Assembly: GCF_008297955.1 (NCBI RefSeq)
Contig: NZ_VTPY01000004.1
Span: 551,201 to 615,200 of the forward strand
Length of the DNA stretch: 64,000 nucleotides
From: Billgrantia pellis
GTDB taxonomy: Bacteria > Pseudomonadota > Gammaproteobacteria > Pseudomonadales > Halomonadaceae
Direction of reading: 5' to 3'
Shown: in pieces, positions 36,823 through 46,767 of the stretch
Numbering within the stretch: the stretch's first letter is position 1
Layout: the number at the start of each line of letters is the position of its first letter
Notes under the pieces: generated by a model
The model's database searches: none
Seen by the model: only the letters and a program-made list of their open reading frames with translations
What the model was told of the DNA's origin: nothing
Made by a program: the position numbers and the translations under genes

Positions 36823-38313
36823 TTAGCCGAAGGCCTGGGCCGGCATCATCGCCTCCACGTGCATCACCAATTCTTCGAGGATCTGTCGGTCGCGATCGCT
36901 CAGCGCCATCTGGTTGAGCCGCTCGATCTCACGGGCGAAATCCCTGAGCGTAAAGCCGGCCACGGCAGCATCGTTCAGTCGCTCCCAACGATAGGCCTCC
37001 CAGCGAGCCTGTTCCTCGCTGGTGAGGGTATCGGGAAAGCTGCGCGCCCGGTAGCGGAACAGCATCTCCTCCAGGCGAGGATCCTGGAAGGCGAAACGTG
37101 CCTCCACCAGGTCCCAGGGGGCGGTCTCGCGCACCCGCTGCATCTGTTGGCGGTCGTCGGGTGAGAAGAAGCCACCACCGTAGAGCATTAGGTCGGGATC
37201 CCGAGGTCCCTCGGGAGGCGGTTGGGAAAAGACCTCGCTGGCCTTGCGCACCGCCTCGGGGCTCGTTGACAGCCGTTTCCAATGCGCTCGGCAGGCGGCC
37301 AGATCCAGCCCAAGACGCTCGACGATCTCGCCGTATTCTCCCCGACGCGGCCCTTCCACATCCTTGAGTGCGGCAACGGGCAGGATCACCGGGCTGCGAT
37401 TGAGGTGGATCACCTTCAGCGGAATACGCGCCTCACCCTCGGCCAGGTCGTCGCTGCTGACGAAGACGCGCTGCCGGATTTGCTCGGCATCCAATGCGAG
37501 CAACGGTTCCGGATCCACCGACAGGTCGTAGACGATCACCCCGTTGGGATTGGTAGGATGCACGGCCAGCGGCATCACCAGCGCGCTGCAACCGCGGCTG
37601 GCGGGGTAACGACGCGATACGTGCAATACCGGCTTGCGCCCATCCAAGTCGAGCCGACGTGCTACCTCCCGCTTGCTGCGAAGCGCAAACAGGTGATCGA
37701 AAAGACGGGGATTGCGCTGCCGCAGCCGCCGCGCCAGGGCGATGGTGGCACGCACGTCGGCCACCGCATCGTGCGCCCCCTCATGGGCGATGCCGTTGGC
37801 GGCGGTAAGGTGCTCGAGGCGGAAGCTGGGCGAGCCGTCCTCGCGACGCGGCCACTCGATACCGGCCGGCCTGAGGGCGTGGAATGCACGCACCGCATCG
37901 ATCAGATCCCAACGCGAGTTGCCGTTCTGCCATTCGCGGGAATAGGGGTCGAGCAGGTTGCGGTAGAACAGGCAGCGGCTGACCTCGTCGTCGAAGCGCA
38001 GCGTGTTGTAGCCCAGCGCACAGGTGCCGGGCTCGCTCATCAGAGCGTGTATGCGACCGGCGAACTCGGCCTCGGGCAATCCGAGGCGGCGCGCCTGCTG
38101 CGGCGTTATGCCGGTGATCAGACAGGCCTGGGGGTGCGGCAGGTAGTCGTCGGCCGGCTTGCAGAACAGCTCGACTGGCTCGCCGATTTCATTGAACTCG
38201 ACGTCGGTGCGAATCGCGGCGAACTGCGAGGGACGATCGCGACGAGGATCGGCGCCGAAGGTTTCGTAATCGTGCCACAGGAACGTCATCGGGGCGGCAT
38301 CGGGCTTTGCCAT
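36823..38313 (-). CDS. sbcB: Exodeoxyribonuclease I
   Basis: A 496-residue DEDDh exonuclease. The Exo I motif puts Asp15 and Glu17 in WHDYETFG, the same numbers as E. coli; later motifs include NTLRFDDEVSR and HEGAHDAVADVRATIALARR. The C-terminal SH3-like and helical domains follow. It digests single-stranded DNA 3' to 5'. The ATG at 38313 is chosen for this match; an in-frame ATG 39 bases upstream is less likely. Confidence 0.95.
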   Translation of the reverse strand: MAKPDAAPMTFLWHDYETFGADPRRDRPSQFAAIRTDVEFNEIGEPVELFCKPADDYLPHPQACLITGITPQQARRLGLPEAEFAGRIHALMSEPGTCALGYNTLRFDDEVSRCLFYRNLLDPYSREWQNGNSRWDLIDAVRAFHALRPAGIEWPRREDGSPSFRLEHLTAANGIAHEGAHDAVADVRATIALARRLRQRNPRLFDHLFALRSKREVARRLDLDGRKPVLHVSRRYPASRGCSALVMPLAVHPTNPNGVIVYDLSVDPEPLLALDAEQIRQRVFVSSDDLAEGEARIPLKVIHLNRSPVILPVAALKDVEGPRRGEYGEIVERLGLDLAACRAHWKRLSTSPEAVRKASEVFSQPPPEGPRDPDLMLYGGGFFSPDDRQQMQRVRETAPWDLVEARFAFQDPRLEEMLFRYRARSFPDTLTSEEQARWEAYRWERLNDAAVAGFTLRDFAREIERLNQMALSDRDRQILEELVMHVEAMMPAQAFG

Positions 38314-38377
38314 GGGCGCGGTGTCTCCTGACTCTGCGTCGCTGAATGGCACAGCCTAGCACAGCCCCACGAACGAC

Positions 38378-38629
38378 TCAGCTGCGTGGCAGGGTGACGT
38401 TGAGTTCCAGCACCGAACAATTGTCCTCGCTGTCCAGGCTGATGTTGATGGCATCGTCGTCCACCTGCACGTAGCGGCGGATCACCTCCAGCAGCTCCTT
38501 CTCCAGCATCGGCATATAGTCGGGCTGGCCACGCTGGCTACGCTGATGCGCCACGATGATCTGCAGCCGCTCCTTGGCGACAGAGGCAGATTTCTTGCGT
38601 TCACGTTTGAGGAATTCCAGTAGTTTCAC
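38378..38629 (-). CDS. minE: Cell division topological specificity factor MinE
   Basis: An 83-residue protein: [31 protein letters not shown] is the anti-MinCD and membrane-binding half, followed by the dimerising topological half. It drives MinD pole-to-pole oscillation. Translation starts at GTG, which overlaps the minD stop by four bases (GTGA). Confidence 0.96.
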   Translation of the reverse strand: MKLLEFLKRERKKSASVAKERLQIIVAHQRSQRGQPDYMPMLEKELLEVIRRYVQVDDDAINISLDSEDNCSVLELNVTLPRS

Positions 38630-39444
38630 CGGCGACCTCCCCCGAACACGCGGCTAAGCAGGCTTTTTTTCTGTATTTCATGGAAGCGCAGTGGCACATC
38701 CTCCCCTAGCAGGCGCGATACGGTATCCATGTAGGCCTGGCCCGCGTCGCTGCTGTCGTCATGGGTGACCGGAACGCCTTGGTTCGAAGCCCGCAGCACC
38801 GCTTCGGACTCGGGGATCAGGCCGATCAGGTCGATGGCCAGGATCTCGCGAATGTCCTCCAGGTTGAGCATGTCACCCTCGGTGACCCGAGCGGGGTTGT
38901 AACGCGTAATTAGCAGATGCTCCTTGATCGGATCCTCGCCGCGCTCGGCCCGGCGCGTCTTCGACGCCAGCAGGCCCAGAATGCGGTCGGAGTCGCGCAC
39001 CGACGATACCTCGGGATTGGTGACGACTACCGCTTCGTCGGCGTAGTACATGGCCAACTGTGCGCCGCGCTCGATGCCGGCGGGCGAATCGCACAGGATG
39101 TAGTCGAAGTCCTTATCCAGCGTATCGAGGATCTTCTCCACGCCCTCTGCGGTGAGGGCATCCTTGTCGCGAGTCTGTGATGCCGGCAGGATGTGCAGGT
39201 TGTCGACCCGCTTGTCGCGGATCAGTGCCTGGTTGAGGCCAGCCTCGCCCTGGATCACATTGACCAGGTCATAGACCACGCGGCGCTCGCAGCCCATGAT
39301 CAAGTCGAGGTTGCGCAATCCCACGTCGAAATCGATGACGACCGTCTTGTTGCCTCGCAGCGCCAGCCCGGTGGCGATGGCCGCTGCACTGGTAGTCTTG
39401 CCGACCCCACCCTTGCCTGAGGTCACTACGATGATCTTGGCCAA
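38626..39444 (-). CDS. minD: Septum site-determining ATPase MinD
   Basis: A 272-residue deviant Walker ATPase: [13 protein letters not shown] with signature Lys11 and Lys16, then [28 protein letters not shown]. The C-terminal amphipathic membrane-targeting helix is [13 protein letters not shown]. It carries MinC on the membrane. Part of minC-minD-minE in this transcription order. Confidence 0.97.
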   Translation of the reverse strand: MAKIIVVTSGKGGVGKTTSAAAIATGLALRGNKTVVIDFDVGLRNLDLIMGCERRVVYDLVNVIQGEAGLNQALIRDKRVDNLHILPASQTRDKDALTAEGVEKILDTLDKDFDYILCDSPAGIERGAQLAMYYADEAVVVTNPEVSSVRDSDRILGLLASKTRRAERGEDPIKEHLLITRYNPARVTEGDMLNLEDIREILAIDLIGLIPESEAVLRASNQGVPVTHDDSSDAGQAYMDTVSRLLGEDVPLRFHEIQKKSLLSRVFGGGRR

Positions 39445-39509
39445 GTTGTACGTTCCTTTGGTAACGGTGAAAGCAATGTCGCTGAAGACTAGGCGCTCGC
39501 CGGCAACGA

Positions 39510-40247
39510 CTAGTCCAGGGCCGTGATGCCCAGTTGAGCGTCGCTGAGCGTCACCTGCACCGACGAACCCAGCAAATGCGGATCGATATCCTCCATGCGC
39601 TTGTAGGTTCCCGCTACCGAGAGCAGCTCGGCGCGCAGCTCGCGACAGAAGATGCCGGCCTGGATATCGCCATGAATGCCGGCCAGGGCGCGACCGCGCA
39701 GGGCGCCGTAGACGTGAATGCTGCCTGCGGCCAGGACTTCGGCGCCGGCGTTTACGGCCCCCACCACCACGAGGTCGCCTTCGGGGGCGCTGATCTGCTG
39801 CCCGGAACGCACCGTGCCCCGATAGATACGACCACCGCTGGCCGTCGGTATCGTCGCTTCCGGCTCGGCGCCGCGCGCGGGCTCGGTCGGCGGCACCTCT
39901 TCGAGGACCCGGCTTCGCGTGCCGTCTGAGGGCGGAAACCAGCCCAGCCCCAAGGCCCAGGCCGACTGCTTGACGGGGTCGGAGCCGCCTCGCACGGCCA
40001 CCGGCAGAAGCTTATGGGTTCGACACACGGCACAGATCCGCTCCAGCGCCAGATGCGGTTCGTCGAGCTTCTCGACGCTGAGCACCACGGGCGTGTGCTG
40101 GAAGAAAGCGGGTGATTGGCTAAGCTTGCCCGATAGCTGTTCACGGATCTGCTCCGGGTCAGCGCTGGCCAGCTCCATGACCGTCATCGGCAGCATGCCT
40201 CCCTTGAAGGTAAATGCCATGCCTGCCCTGTCCACGTTAAGGCTCAT
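39510..40247 (-). CDS. minC: Septum site-determining protein MinC
   Basis: A 245-residue FtsZ inhibitor. An N-terminal MinC_N domain is joined by a Pro/Glu/Ala linker to the C-terminal beta-helix (GDLVVVGAVNAGAEVLAAGSIHVYGALRGRALAGIHGD). It blocks FtsZ ring formation near poles with MinD. GGAG nine bases before ATG. First gene of the min operon, divergent from the DUF349 gene. Confidence 0.95.
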   Translation of the reverse strand: MSLNVDRAGMAFTFKGGMLPMTVMELASADPEQIREQLSGKLSQSPAFFQHTPVVLSVEKLDEPHLALERICAVCRTHKLLPVAVRGGSDPVKQSAWALGLGWFPPSDGTRSRVLEEVPPTEPARGAEPEATIPTASGGRIYRGTVRSGQQISAPEGDLVVVGAVNAGAEVLAAGSIHVYGALRGRALAGIHGDIQAGIFCRELRAELLSVAGTYKRMEDIDPHLLGSSVQVTLSDAQLGITALD

Positions 40248-40451
40248 TGCCGAACTCCACTCGGGTGTTGTCGGGTCGTGGGGCTAAAGCTAAGCGACTC
40301 CCCTCCCCCCTGCAACTGATGATACGGCCAGCCGCCCCCCGATGACCATAGCCCTGGCGACGTCGCTCCGCCTTCGGAGCGCTCTTTTCCAGCGCCACGT
40401 CACATGCTTAGATAATAAGTTGGACGAAAGACGATGCCCCTCGGCAAACCC

Positions 40452-40493
40452 AAAGCAACAAGCCGAAAGTTACAAGTCGAAAGCAACAAGAAA
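40452..40493. repeat. Three tandem 14-bp repeats in the minC-DUF349 gap
   Basis: AAAGCAACAAGCCG, AAAGTTACAAGTCG and AAAGCAACAAGAAA follow one another directly. They occupy the 289-base divergent gap between minC and the DUF349 gene, 44 bases before the latter's start. The strong purine bias differs from the surroundings. The remaining gap sequence shows no gene. Confidence 0.75.
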
Positions 40494-40536
40494 AGACCGC
40501 GCAGCCATTGCTACGCCTCTTCACTCAGGATGTCTC

Positions 40537-43320
40537 ATGCCCGGATTTCTCCGCCGCCTTTTCGCCCCGCGCTGGCAGCACCCTGATGCCCAGGTCCGCC
40601 TGCAGGCCATCGGCCGTCTCGATCCCGCGCGCGCCGACCAGCGCTTGGCGCTGGAGTCGCTATGCCTTGACGAAGAAGCGCAGGTACGCCAGGCGGCACT
40701 GGACAGGATCGATTCGCCCGAAACGCTGCTGCCCCTGCTGGCACGGGCACCGGAGACGCCCGAACTACGGCGTCGCCTGGTCGCGCTGCTCAGCGGCCAG
40801 GTCGCCCACCTCGAGCTGGCCAGGCGTCTACGCATCGTGGAAAGCCTCGACGACCCCGAACTGCTCGCTGAGGTGGCACGGGAGGGAGACAATCAGCAAT
40901 TGCGTCTGACGGCCGTGGCGCGCATCACCCGGGAAGAGGATCTCATTGCGCAGGCGTGCGACAACCGCATTGCCGCCGTGCGCCACGCTGCAGCCGCTCG
41001 CGTGACTAGCGAGTCGGGGCTGCAGCGCTTGGCCCAGCGGGCCCGTCGCGATCGCCAGGTCATGCGTCAGGCGCGTGAGCGCTTGAATCGATTGCGCGCC
41101 GACGCAGCCTCGCTGGCCGCGGCGCGAGAGCAGCGCGAAGCATTGCTGAACAAGTTGGAAGCACACGCTCGGGCCCCCTGGGAGCCGCTCTATGCGGGAC
41201 GCTATCGCCACCTGATTCGCGAGTGGGAAGCGCTCACGGACCTGCCGGATCCGCAGCAAGAGCGGCGTTTTCAGGACGCCTCTCAGCGCTGCCGCAAAGT
41301 GATCTCCGATCATCAGGCGCAAGAACATGCTCTGGCCGAGGCCGAGCGCCGCCGTGAACAGGCCACCGAGGCGCGTGAGTCGCTGCTGGAGGCGCTCGAA
41401 GAGAGTCTCGCCAGCCTGCCCCGCGGCGATAGACTGACCGGCCAGGACATCGCCAGCCTGCGTTCGCAGAAGCTGCTGTTGGCCAATCGCTGGCAGGCGC
41501 TCTCCGACCTCCACTTGACCGACGAGACGCTGCGGCAGCGCTACGACGCCGTGCTCACGGACTACAGCCGCGTCCTTGACGCCTGGGAGCGGCTCGAAGC
41601 GCAGGCCGCCGAAATCGAACAGGCAATGAAGGAGAAGGATGTCGAGCGCCTCTCCGATGCCCTGAAGGCCTGCCAGTGGCCCGACACCCTCCCCCCCACC
41701 CCGTTGTTCGCTCGCGCTCAGCAGATGCTATGCGGACAGCGCCTCGCCGAGGAGGGCGACCTCGAGGCGCGCCTGGCGCGCTTCGACAAGGATCTCTCGC
41801 TGTTCGAGACACTGCTTGATCGCGGCGCTTTCAAGAGTGCCAGCCGACTCCACCAAAGCCTCAGGCACCGCACCGATTCGCTGCCCGCCGAAGCGCTGCG
41901 CCCCTATCAGGCCAGGCTCAAGCGACTTGGGGCCCGCTTGGCGGAACTTCGTGATTGGCGCGGTTTCGTCGCCGGCCCCAAGCGTGAACAGCTGTGCCTG
42001 GCCATCGAGCAACTTGCCGAGGCCCCGCGCCTCACCGACGCCGAGCGGGACCGACGACATCGCCAACTCGTTCGTGACTGGAAAGGTCTGGGCGACGCCG
42101 CCGCCAGCCCGGAGCTTTCCGAGCGCTTCCGCGGCGCCTCCGACCGCATTCACGAGCGCCTGGCACCGTGGCGCGAACGCCAGGCCCATGAGAGAAGACG
42201 CCATCTCGAAGCGCGTATCGCCTTGTGCGAACAGCTCGAGGCCCTGCTGGAATCGCCGGCCGCCGATGCCGACCCGGACGCGCTGCGGCAGATCCGCGAT
42301 CAGGCCCGGGAAGAGTGGCGGCAGCACTCGCCCGTTCCACGCGACCAGGCTCAAGCCATCGGACGACGCTTCGGTCGCATCCGCTTTGCGCTGCAGAGTC
42401 TGATCGAACAACGCGCCCGTGAAGTGGCCCACGCCAAGCGCCAGCTGATCGACGAAGCCCAGGCACTGCTGGAGCGACAGATGGCGCCCGATGCCCGAGC
42501 CGAACAGGCCAAGGCCCTGCAACAGCGCTGGCGCGAGCTGGGTCGCGCTCCGCGCGGTGAGGAGCAGGCGCTGTGGCGCGAATTTCGCGGCGCTTGCGAT
42601 CGGATTTTCGCTCTGCGCGAAGCCCAGCGAGACGACCGCACCCAGCGCGCCCGCGAGCGCCTCGAACAGATGCAGGTCCTCGTGGATCGGCTCGACGCCT
42701 GGCAACCCGCCAAGCCCGGTGATGCCGATTTTCTCGAACGTGCCCTCGGAGAGGCGGCCATGCTGGAGCCCTTGCCCTCGGGCAGGCGCACCGAAGGCAT
42801 GAGGCGACGCTGGAGCGGCATCGTTCGCAGCCGGCGCGAACGCTTGGCACGTCTGGCCGTGGCCGAAGAGATACATCGCTGGCAGAACTGCCGACCGTTG
42901 TTGGATGCTCACCTGGCCGCAGATGCCCGATTGCATGAGCACGGCAAGGTCGAAGCCGTATCGCTGCCTGCCGGGGTCGAGCTAACCGGCGAGCTGCACG
43001 AGGCACACGAGCGTCGCAACGCGGCACGCCTCGCCCCCCCTTCTCCCGCAGAAGTCGCCGAGCAGCTGGCCCGCCTGCGGGTCCACCTTTCGCTACTCGC
43101 CATGGGGCGTATCAGTCAGCATGACGAGCCGCTGCGACTGGCGATCCAGGTCGAGCGACTCAATGAGGGGCTGGGACGCGAAATGAGCCGGGCGGAAGAA
43201 GTAAGGGTCGTGCTCCGCACCCTGCTGGCCACCGGCCCGGTGTCGCCGGAACAATGGGATCGCGAAGTCGGCGAACTCGATGCACTACTCACGCAGCTGA
43301 CGGAGCTTCCGCCACCGTGA
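40537..43320 (+). CDS. Large DUF349 repeat protein
   Basis: A 927-residue, Arg/Leu/Ala/Glu-rich helical protein with several DUF349 modules, each with a WxxL-type core (for example HLIREWEALTDLPDPQQERRFQDA and RQLVRDWKGLGDA). The N-terminal part, beginning MPGFLRRLFAPRWQHPD, has HEAT-like repeats (AQVRLQAIGRLD). The family is related to ribosome-associated or DNA-repair proteins with few experimental data; function unknown. AGGA before the ATG at 40537 supports this start over an unusual 65-residue extension. Confidence 0.8.
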   Translation: MPGFLRRLFAPRWQHPDAQVRLQAIGRLDPARADQRLALESLCLDEEAQVRQAALDRIDSPETLLPLLARAPETPELRRRLVALLSGQVAHLELARRLRIVESLDDPELLAEVAREGDNQQLRLTAVARITREEDLIAQACDNRIAAVRHAAAARVTSESGLQRLAQRARRDRQVMRQARERLNRLRADAASLAAAREQREALLNKLEAHARAPWEPLYAGRYRHLIREWEALTDLPDPQQERRFQDASQRCRKVISDHQAQEHALAEAERRREQATEARESLLEALEESLASLPRGDRLTGQDIASLRSQKLLLANRWQALSDLHLTDETLRQRYDAVLTDYSRVLDAWERLEAQAAEIEQAMKEKDVERLSDALKACQWPDTLPPTPLFARAQQMLCGQRLAEEGDLEARLARFDKDLSLFETLLDRGAFKSASRLHQSLRHRTDSLPAEALRPYQARLKRLGARLAELRDWRGFVAGPKREQLCLAIEQLAEAPRLTDAERDRRHRQLVRDWKGLGDAAASPELSERFRGASDRIHERLAPWRERQAHERRRHLEARIALCEQLEALLESPAADADPDALRQIRDQAREEWRQHSPVPRDQAQAIGRRFGRIRFALQSLIEQRAREVAHAKRQLIDEAQALLERQMAPDARAEQAKALQQRWRELGRAPRGEEQALWREFRGACDRIFALREAQRDDRTQRARERLEQMQVLVDRLDAWQPAKPGDADFLERALGEAAMLEPLPSGRRTEGMRRRWSGIVRSRRERLARLAVAEEIHRWQNCRPLLDAHLAADARLHEHGKVEAVSLPAGVELTGELHEAHERRNAARLAPPSPAEVAEQLARLRVHLSLLAMGRISQHDEPLRLAIQVERLNEGLGREMSRAEEVRVVLRTLLATGPVSPEQWDREVGELDALLTQLTELPPP

Positions 43321-43381
43321 GGTCTCCACACACGAACGAAGCGGGAGTCCAGCAGGCCTCCCGTCTTGGACCGAGAGCCGA

Positions 43382-44128
43382 TCAGCCCATGAACTGGCCG
43401 CCGTTGATGTCGATATTGGCACCCGTGATGAAGCCTGATTCCCTGTCGGCCAGAAACACCACCAGCCGGGCGATCTCTTCCGGCGTCCCATAGCGCTTCA
43501 CCGGTATTGTCTCGCGGATTGCCTCGCGTACGTTCTCGGGGATCTTCATGATCATATCGGTGGCGATATAGCCCGGCGAGACGGTGTTGACGGTAATGCC
43601 CTTGGTCGCGGTCTCTTGGGCCAGCGCCATGGTCAGGCCATGCATGCCGGCCTTGGCCGCCGAGTAGTTGACCTGACCGAACTGGCCCTTGCGCCCGTTG
43701 ATCGAGGAGATGTTGATGATGCGTCCATACTTCTGCTCAAGCATGCTTTCGATGACGCTGCGACAGGTGTTGAACACGCTGTTGAGGTTGGTGTCGATGA
43801 CTTCGTGCCACTGCTCGGGCGACATTTTTTTCATCGTGCCGTCGCGAGTGATCCCTGCACAGTTGACCAGCACGCTGATCGGGCCATGCGCCGCCTCGAT
43901 TTCCTTGACGCCGGCCTCGCACGCCCGGTAGTCGGTCAGGTCGATACCCGACAGGGAGATATTATCGAATCCATCGGCTTTCTGGGTCTCGAGCCAGGTC
44001 TTGGCCTTCTCCGGATTGTGATAGCCTGCCACCACGTGGAAGCCCGATGACGCAAGTGCGCGGCAGATCGCCGAACCGATGCCACCGGTTCCACCGGTGA
44101 CCCACGCTACGGGTGTTGTTTGAGTCAT
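43382..44128 (-). CDS. phaB: Acetoacetyl-CoA reductase (PhaB/PhbB)
   Basis: A 248-residue short-chain dehydrogenase. The cofactor loop is TGGTGGIGSA (11-20), and the catalytic Ser-Tyr-Lys lie in INISSINGRKGQFGQVNYSAAKAG. VNCAGITRDGTMKKMSPEQWHEVI matches PhaB closely. It reduces acetoacetyl-CoA to 3-hydroxybutyryl-CoA with NADPH for polyhydroxyalkanoate storage. A very strong GGAGGTGGA site precedes the ATG. No other pha genes are in the window. Confidence 0.92.
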   Translation of the reverse strand: MTQTTPVAWVTGGTGGIGSAICRALASSGFHVVAGYHNPEKAKTWLETQKADGFDNISLSGIDLTDYRACEAGVKEIEAAHGPISVLVNCAGITRDGTMKKMSPEQWHEVIDTNLNSVFNTCRSVIESMLEQKYGRIINISSINGRKGQFGQVNYSAAKAGMHGLTMALAQETATKGITVNTVSPGYIATDMIMKIPENVREAIRETIPVKRYGTPEEIARLVVFLADRESGFITGANIDINGGQFMG

Positions 44129-44287
44129 ATTCCACCTCCCTGATCATGACACTTGTAATTGCATGGCTTGACCTAACGCGGCAGGCCAGCCGTAACAGGA
44201 TGCTGCCTGAAGGTCACGCCTTCAAGCACCCCCTCCTGAGTCATTATGGACACATGCGGAGGGCTTGCACGGACAATGCGCACGGCC

Positions 44288-44315
44288 TTGACACAACGCA
44301 GAAAAAGCGTAGAAT
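44288..44315 (+). promoter_or_regulatory. Sigma-70 promoter for tRNA-fMet
   Basis: TTGACA (44288-44293) and TAGAAT (44310-44315) are separated by 16 bases. GCGCC directly after the -10 box is a GC-rich discriminator typical of stable-RNA promoters under stringent control. It lies 14 bases before the mature 5' end. Confidence 0.8.
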
Positions 44316-44329
44316 GCGCCTCACGTTGA

Positions 44330-44406
<77 letters not shown>

Positions 44407-44416
44407 AACATGAAGA

Positions 44417-44442
44417 CCGAGGCCATGAAGCCTCGGTTTTTT
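44417..44442 (+). terminator. Rho-independent terminator of tRNA-fMet
   Basis: CCGAGGC-CATGAA-GCCTCGG followed by six T residues: a 7-bp stem and textbook U-tract eleven bases after the tRNA. Confidence 0.92.
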
Positions 44443-44537
44443 ATTGCCCGCTGGGTGCTGGACCGACGACCGTCGGTTCGCTCTTCGTGGGGCTCGTCCA
44501 AAAAGCCTTTCGTGGTGGCGCCTCGCCTTGGCCGCTT

Positions 44538-46514
44538 CTACAGCAGCCACTCGATATCATCGTGCGAATAAGGGGAGAGCTCCCTGGCGGCCTGAGTCGT
44601 AAGATGGTGCTCGTCTCGATATACCACCGTATCCCCCAGGAGAGAGTGACACTTCCCACCCGGACATAGCTGCGCATGAAAGTCGACGACCCTGACGTTC
44701 GGTTCCTCCTCGGCAATTCCGTGCATGACGGAAAGAATGGCCTCCCTTCTCTTCTCCAACCGTCGCTGGAAGTTACGACACGACTCCACCGTCCTCCTGG
44801 CCAGGCATTCCGTCATGGGTACGCTGAAAACGGGAGTGGGCGCGATGACGACCACTCGCAGCCCGTACCCAAGCAAGGTATCGACGGTATTCCTGAGCCC
44901 CTCTTCCGCCAGCGATAGATGCGTCTTACTGCTGGTCCGTCCCAGCCAGCTGGCACTCAGCACGACCCCGGAAAGCCCCCTTTCCGCCAATCTGGAAAGC
45001 TCCCTCTCCATTTCGTCCTTGAACAGCTCGCAATTACGATCATTCTCCTGAGGAAGGCCCTGAGTATGGCCGTGGGTATAACCGATCAACGGTGGGCACG
45101 TGCTATATGTTCTCTGAAGGAACGTAAACTGCAAATCTTTCGAAAGCGCGTCCAGCATCGGCGAATAGTGGTCCGCATGAGAATCGCCCCATAGCAATAA
45201 GTCCGGAGATTTCATGCCAGGCCTGTTCATACAGGTGGACTCGTCAGGGAGCCCCTGATAAGGCGTGCTTAAATGACAATTCTCTCGGAGTTTGGGCATG
45301 TCCTCAGCGGCGCTTTCGAGCTGACGATAGAACCCCGAGTTCTTTTGTTGGTTGGCGTGGCTCATCAACCCAAACGCGGCGAGAGCGAGCAGGAGAGAAG
45401 ATAGAGCGCCTAACTTGACGAGCTGTTTGCTGGATACGGATCGCTTCGTGAAAAACTTTACTGCCGGCTTTTCCACCAACTTGTAGGTCAGGTATGCCAG
45501 AACAAACGAAAGTGCGGCCAAGATCACATCGCGTAACAGGTTGTCTTCCCCCAGATGATAGGCGCGCGCCATGGCCAGCAGGGGCCAGTGCCAGAGATAC
45601 CATGGATACGATATCTTCCCTACGAAGACGAAGGGGTTCGTTGAGAGCAAGCGGGAAATGAAGTTTCCAGCACTGCCGAACCCGGCCACGATGAATGCCA
45701 GTGCCGAAAGAACGGGAAGCATGCCTACCCAGCCAGGATACGCATGGGAGCCTTCGATGACGAACGCCGCTATCGGTAGCAGCATCGCTCCGAGCGCAGC
45801 CAACAAAGACATGGCTGGACTCGGTACTCGTGGAAGCTGCCCATGGCCGATAAGGCAAGCCAGCAGTGAACCCGCCAGTAATTGCCAGCCGCGAGACAGG
45901 ACGGAGAAGTAAGCCGCGTTCGGGTGGGTACTGGCAAGCCATACGCCATAGAAGAAAGAGGCGCCGATTCCCAACGCTGCAAGCGTCGCGATGATGACCC
46001 ACACCTTTTTCTCATGGCGCCTGGCCAAGGCCACGCTGGCGATAAGCAGGACGGGCCAGATGGCATAGAACTGCTCCTCCACGGACAGGGACCACATATG
46101 CAACAGCGGCACCTGATCGGTGGGACCGTCGAAATACCCCCCTGTCGTCGCGATGAAATAGTAATTGGCGAAGAACGCGATGGAAGCAATGGCGGACTCC
46201 GCCAGGCTCTGCTGCTGTCCGATAGGAGTGAGAAACAGATAACCAAGGACAAGGGAGGCGATTATCACGACGGCCATCGCCGGCATCAGTCGACGAACGC
46301 GGCGACCATAAAAGGAGAGAAGGTTTATGCTGTCCGAACTCTCCAACTCCCTTATAAGCAAACTAGTAATCAAAAAGCCCGATATGACGAAGAAAATATC
46401 TACGCCTATGAATCCGAACTCGAATCCCGGCACCCCGGCATGGTAGGCCACAACCAGAATGACGGCTATCGCCCTCAGGCCATCAATATCCGGCCTGTAT
46501 TGCGGCTTCTGCAT
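44538..46514 (-). CDS. OafA-type membrane acyltransferase with SGNH domain
   Basis: A 658-residue protein. The N-terminal acyltransferase-3 domain (residues ~1-380) has RPDIDGLRAIAVILVVAYH, GVDIFFVISGFLI, and about ten membrane helices. The C-terminal SGNH-like domain has GDSHADHY and DEHHLT. Such proteins O-acetylate lipopolysaccharide O-antigen or other surface sugars. Base composition is lower (33 of 60 G+C in a sampled line) than in its neighbours, and it sits beside a tRNA gene, suggesting transfer. GGAGAAACG before the ATG. Target sugar unknown. Confidence 0.88.
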   Translation of the reverse strand: MQKPQYRPDIDGLRAIAVILVVAYHAGVPGFEFGFIGVDIFFVISGFLITSLLIRELESSDSINLLSFYGRRVRRLMPAMAVVIIASLVLGYLFLTPIGQQQSLAESAIASIAFFANYYFIATTGGYFDGPTDQVPLLHMWSLSVEEQFYAIWPVLLIASVALARRHEKKVWVIIATLAALGIGASFFYGVWLASTHPNAAYFSVLSRGWQLLAGSLLACLIGHGQLPRVPSPAMSLLAALGAMLLPIAAFVIEGSHAYPGWVGMLPVLSALAFIVAGFGSAGNFISRLLSTNPFVFVGKISYPWYLWHWPLLAMARAYHLGEDNLLRDVILAALSFVLAYLTYKLVEKPAVKFFTKRSVSSKQLVKLGALSSLLLALAAFGLMSHANQQKNSGFYRQLESAAEDMPKLRENCHLSTPYQGLPDESTCMNRPGMKSPDLLLWGDSHADHYSPMLDALSKDLQFTFLQRTYSTCPPLIGYTHGHTQGLPQENDRNCELFKDEMERELSRLAERGLSGVVLSASWLGRTSSKTHLSLAEEGLRNTVDTLLGYGLRVVVIAPTPVFSVPMTECLARRTVESCRNFQRRLEKRREAILSVMHGIAEEEPNVRVVDFHAQLCPGGKCHSLLGDTVVYRDEHHLTTQAARELSPYSHDDIEWLL

Positions 46515-46681
46515 CGTTTCTCCAACCTTGGCTCTTCCATTCGAAGCGTGTCGTACCTCTCATCTTGTCGCCGGCAGCGAGCCATGCTGGGCGCTGTGGC
46601 AGGGAGACGACTTCTTGCCGTGCAGCCAAGCATAGCCTACGGAGCACGTCTCTCTTATGGGGGCGGGTGCTGGCGAAAACT

Positions 46682-46713
46682 CGAAAGCCAAGGCTCGAAC
46701 ACCTTGGCTTTCG
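46682..46713 (-). terminator. Terminator of the TerY-P operon
   Basis: A 12-bp perfect stem (CGAAAGCCAAGG / CCTTGGCTTTCG) with an 8-base loop is followed on the minus strand by AGTTTTCG. It lies 55 bases after the PP2C stop and separates this operon from the acyltransferase gene. Confidence 0.85.
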
Positions 46714-46767
46714 TTTGTCCGCCTGATGGGTTCCGATCACGGCGGCAATGGAGGCTTCCTCGTCGTT

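Noticed and set aside
37282..38331. Long plus-strand open frame opposite sbcB
   Set aside because: The minus-strand product has the Exo I motifs at canonical positions; the opposite frame shows no motif or start site.
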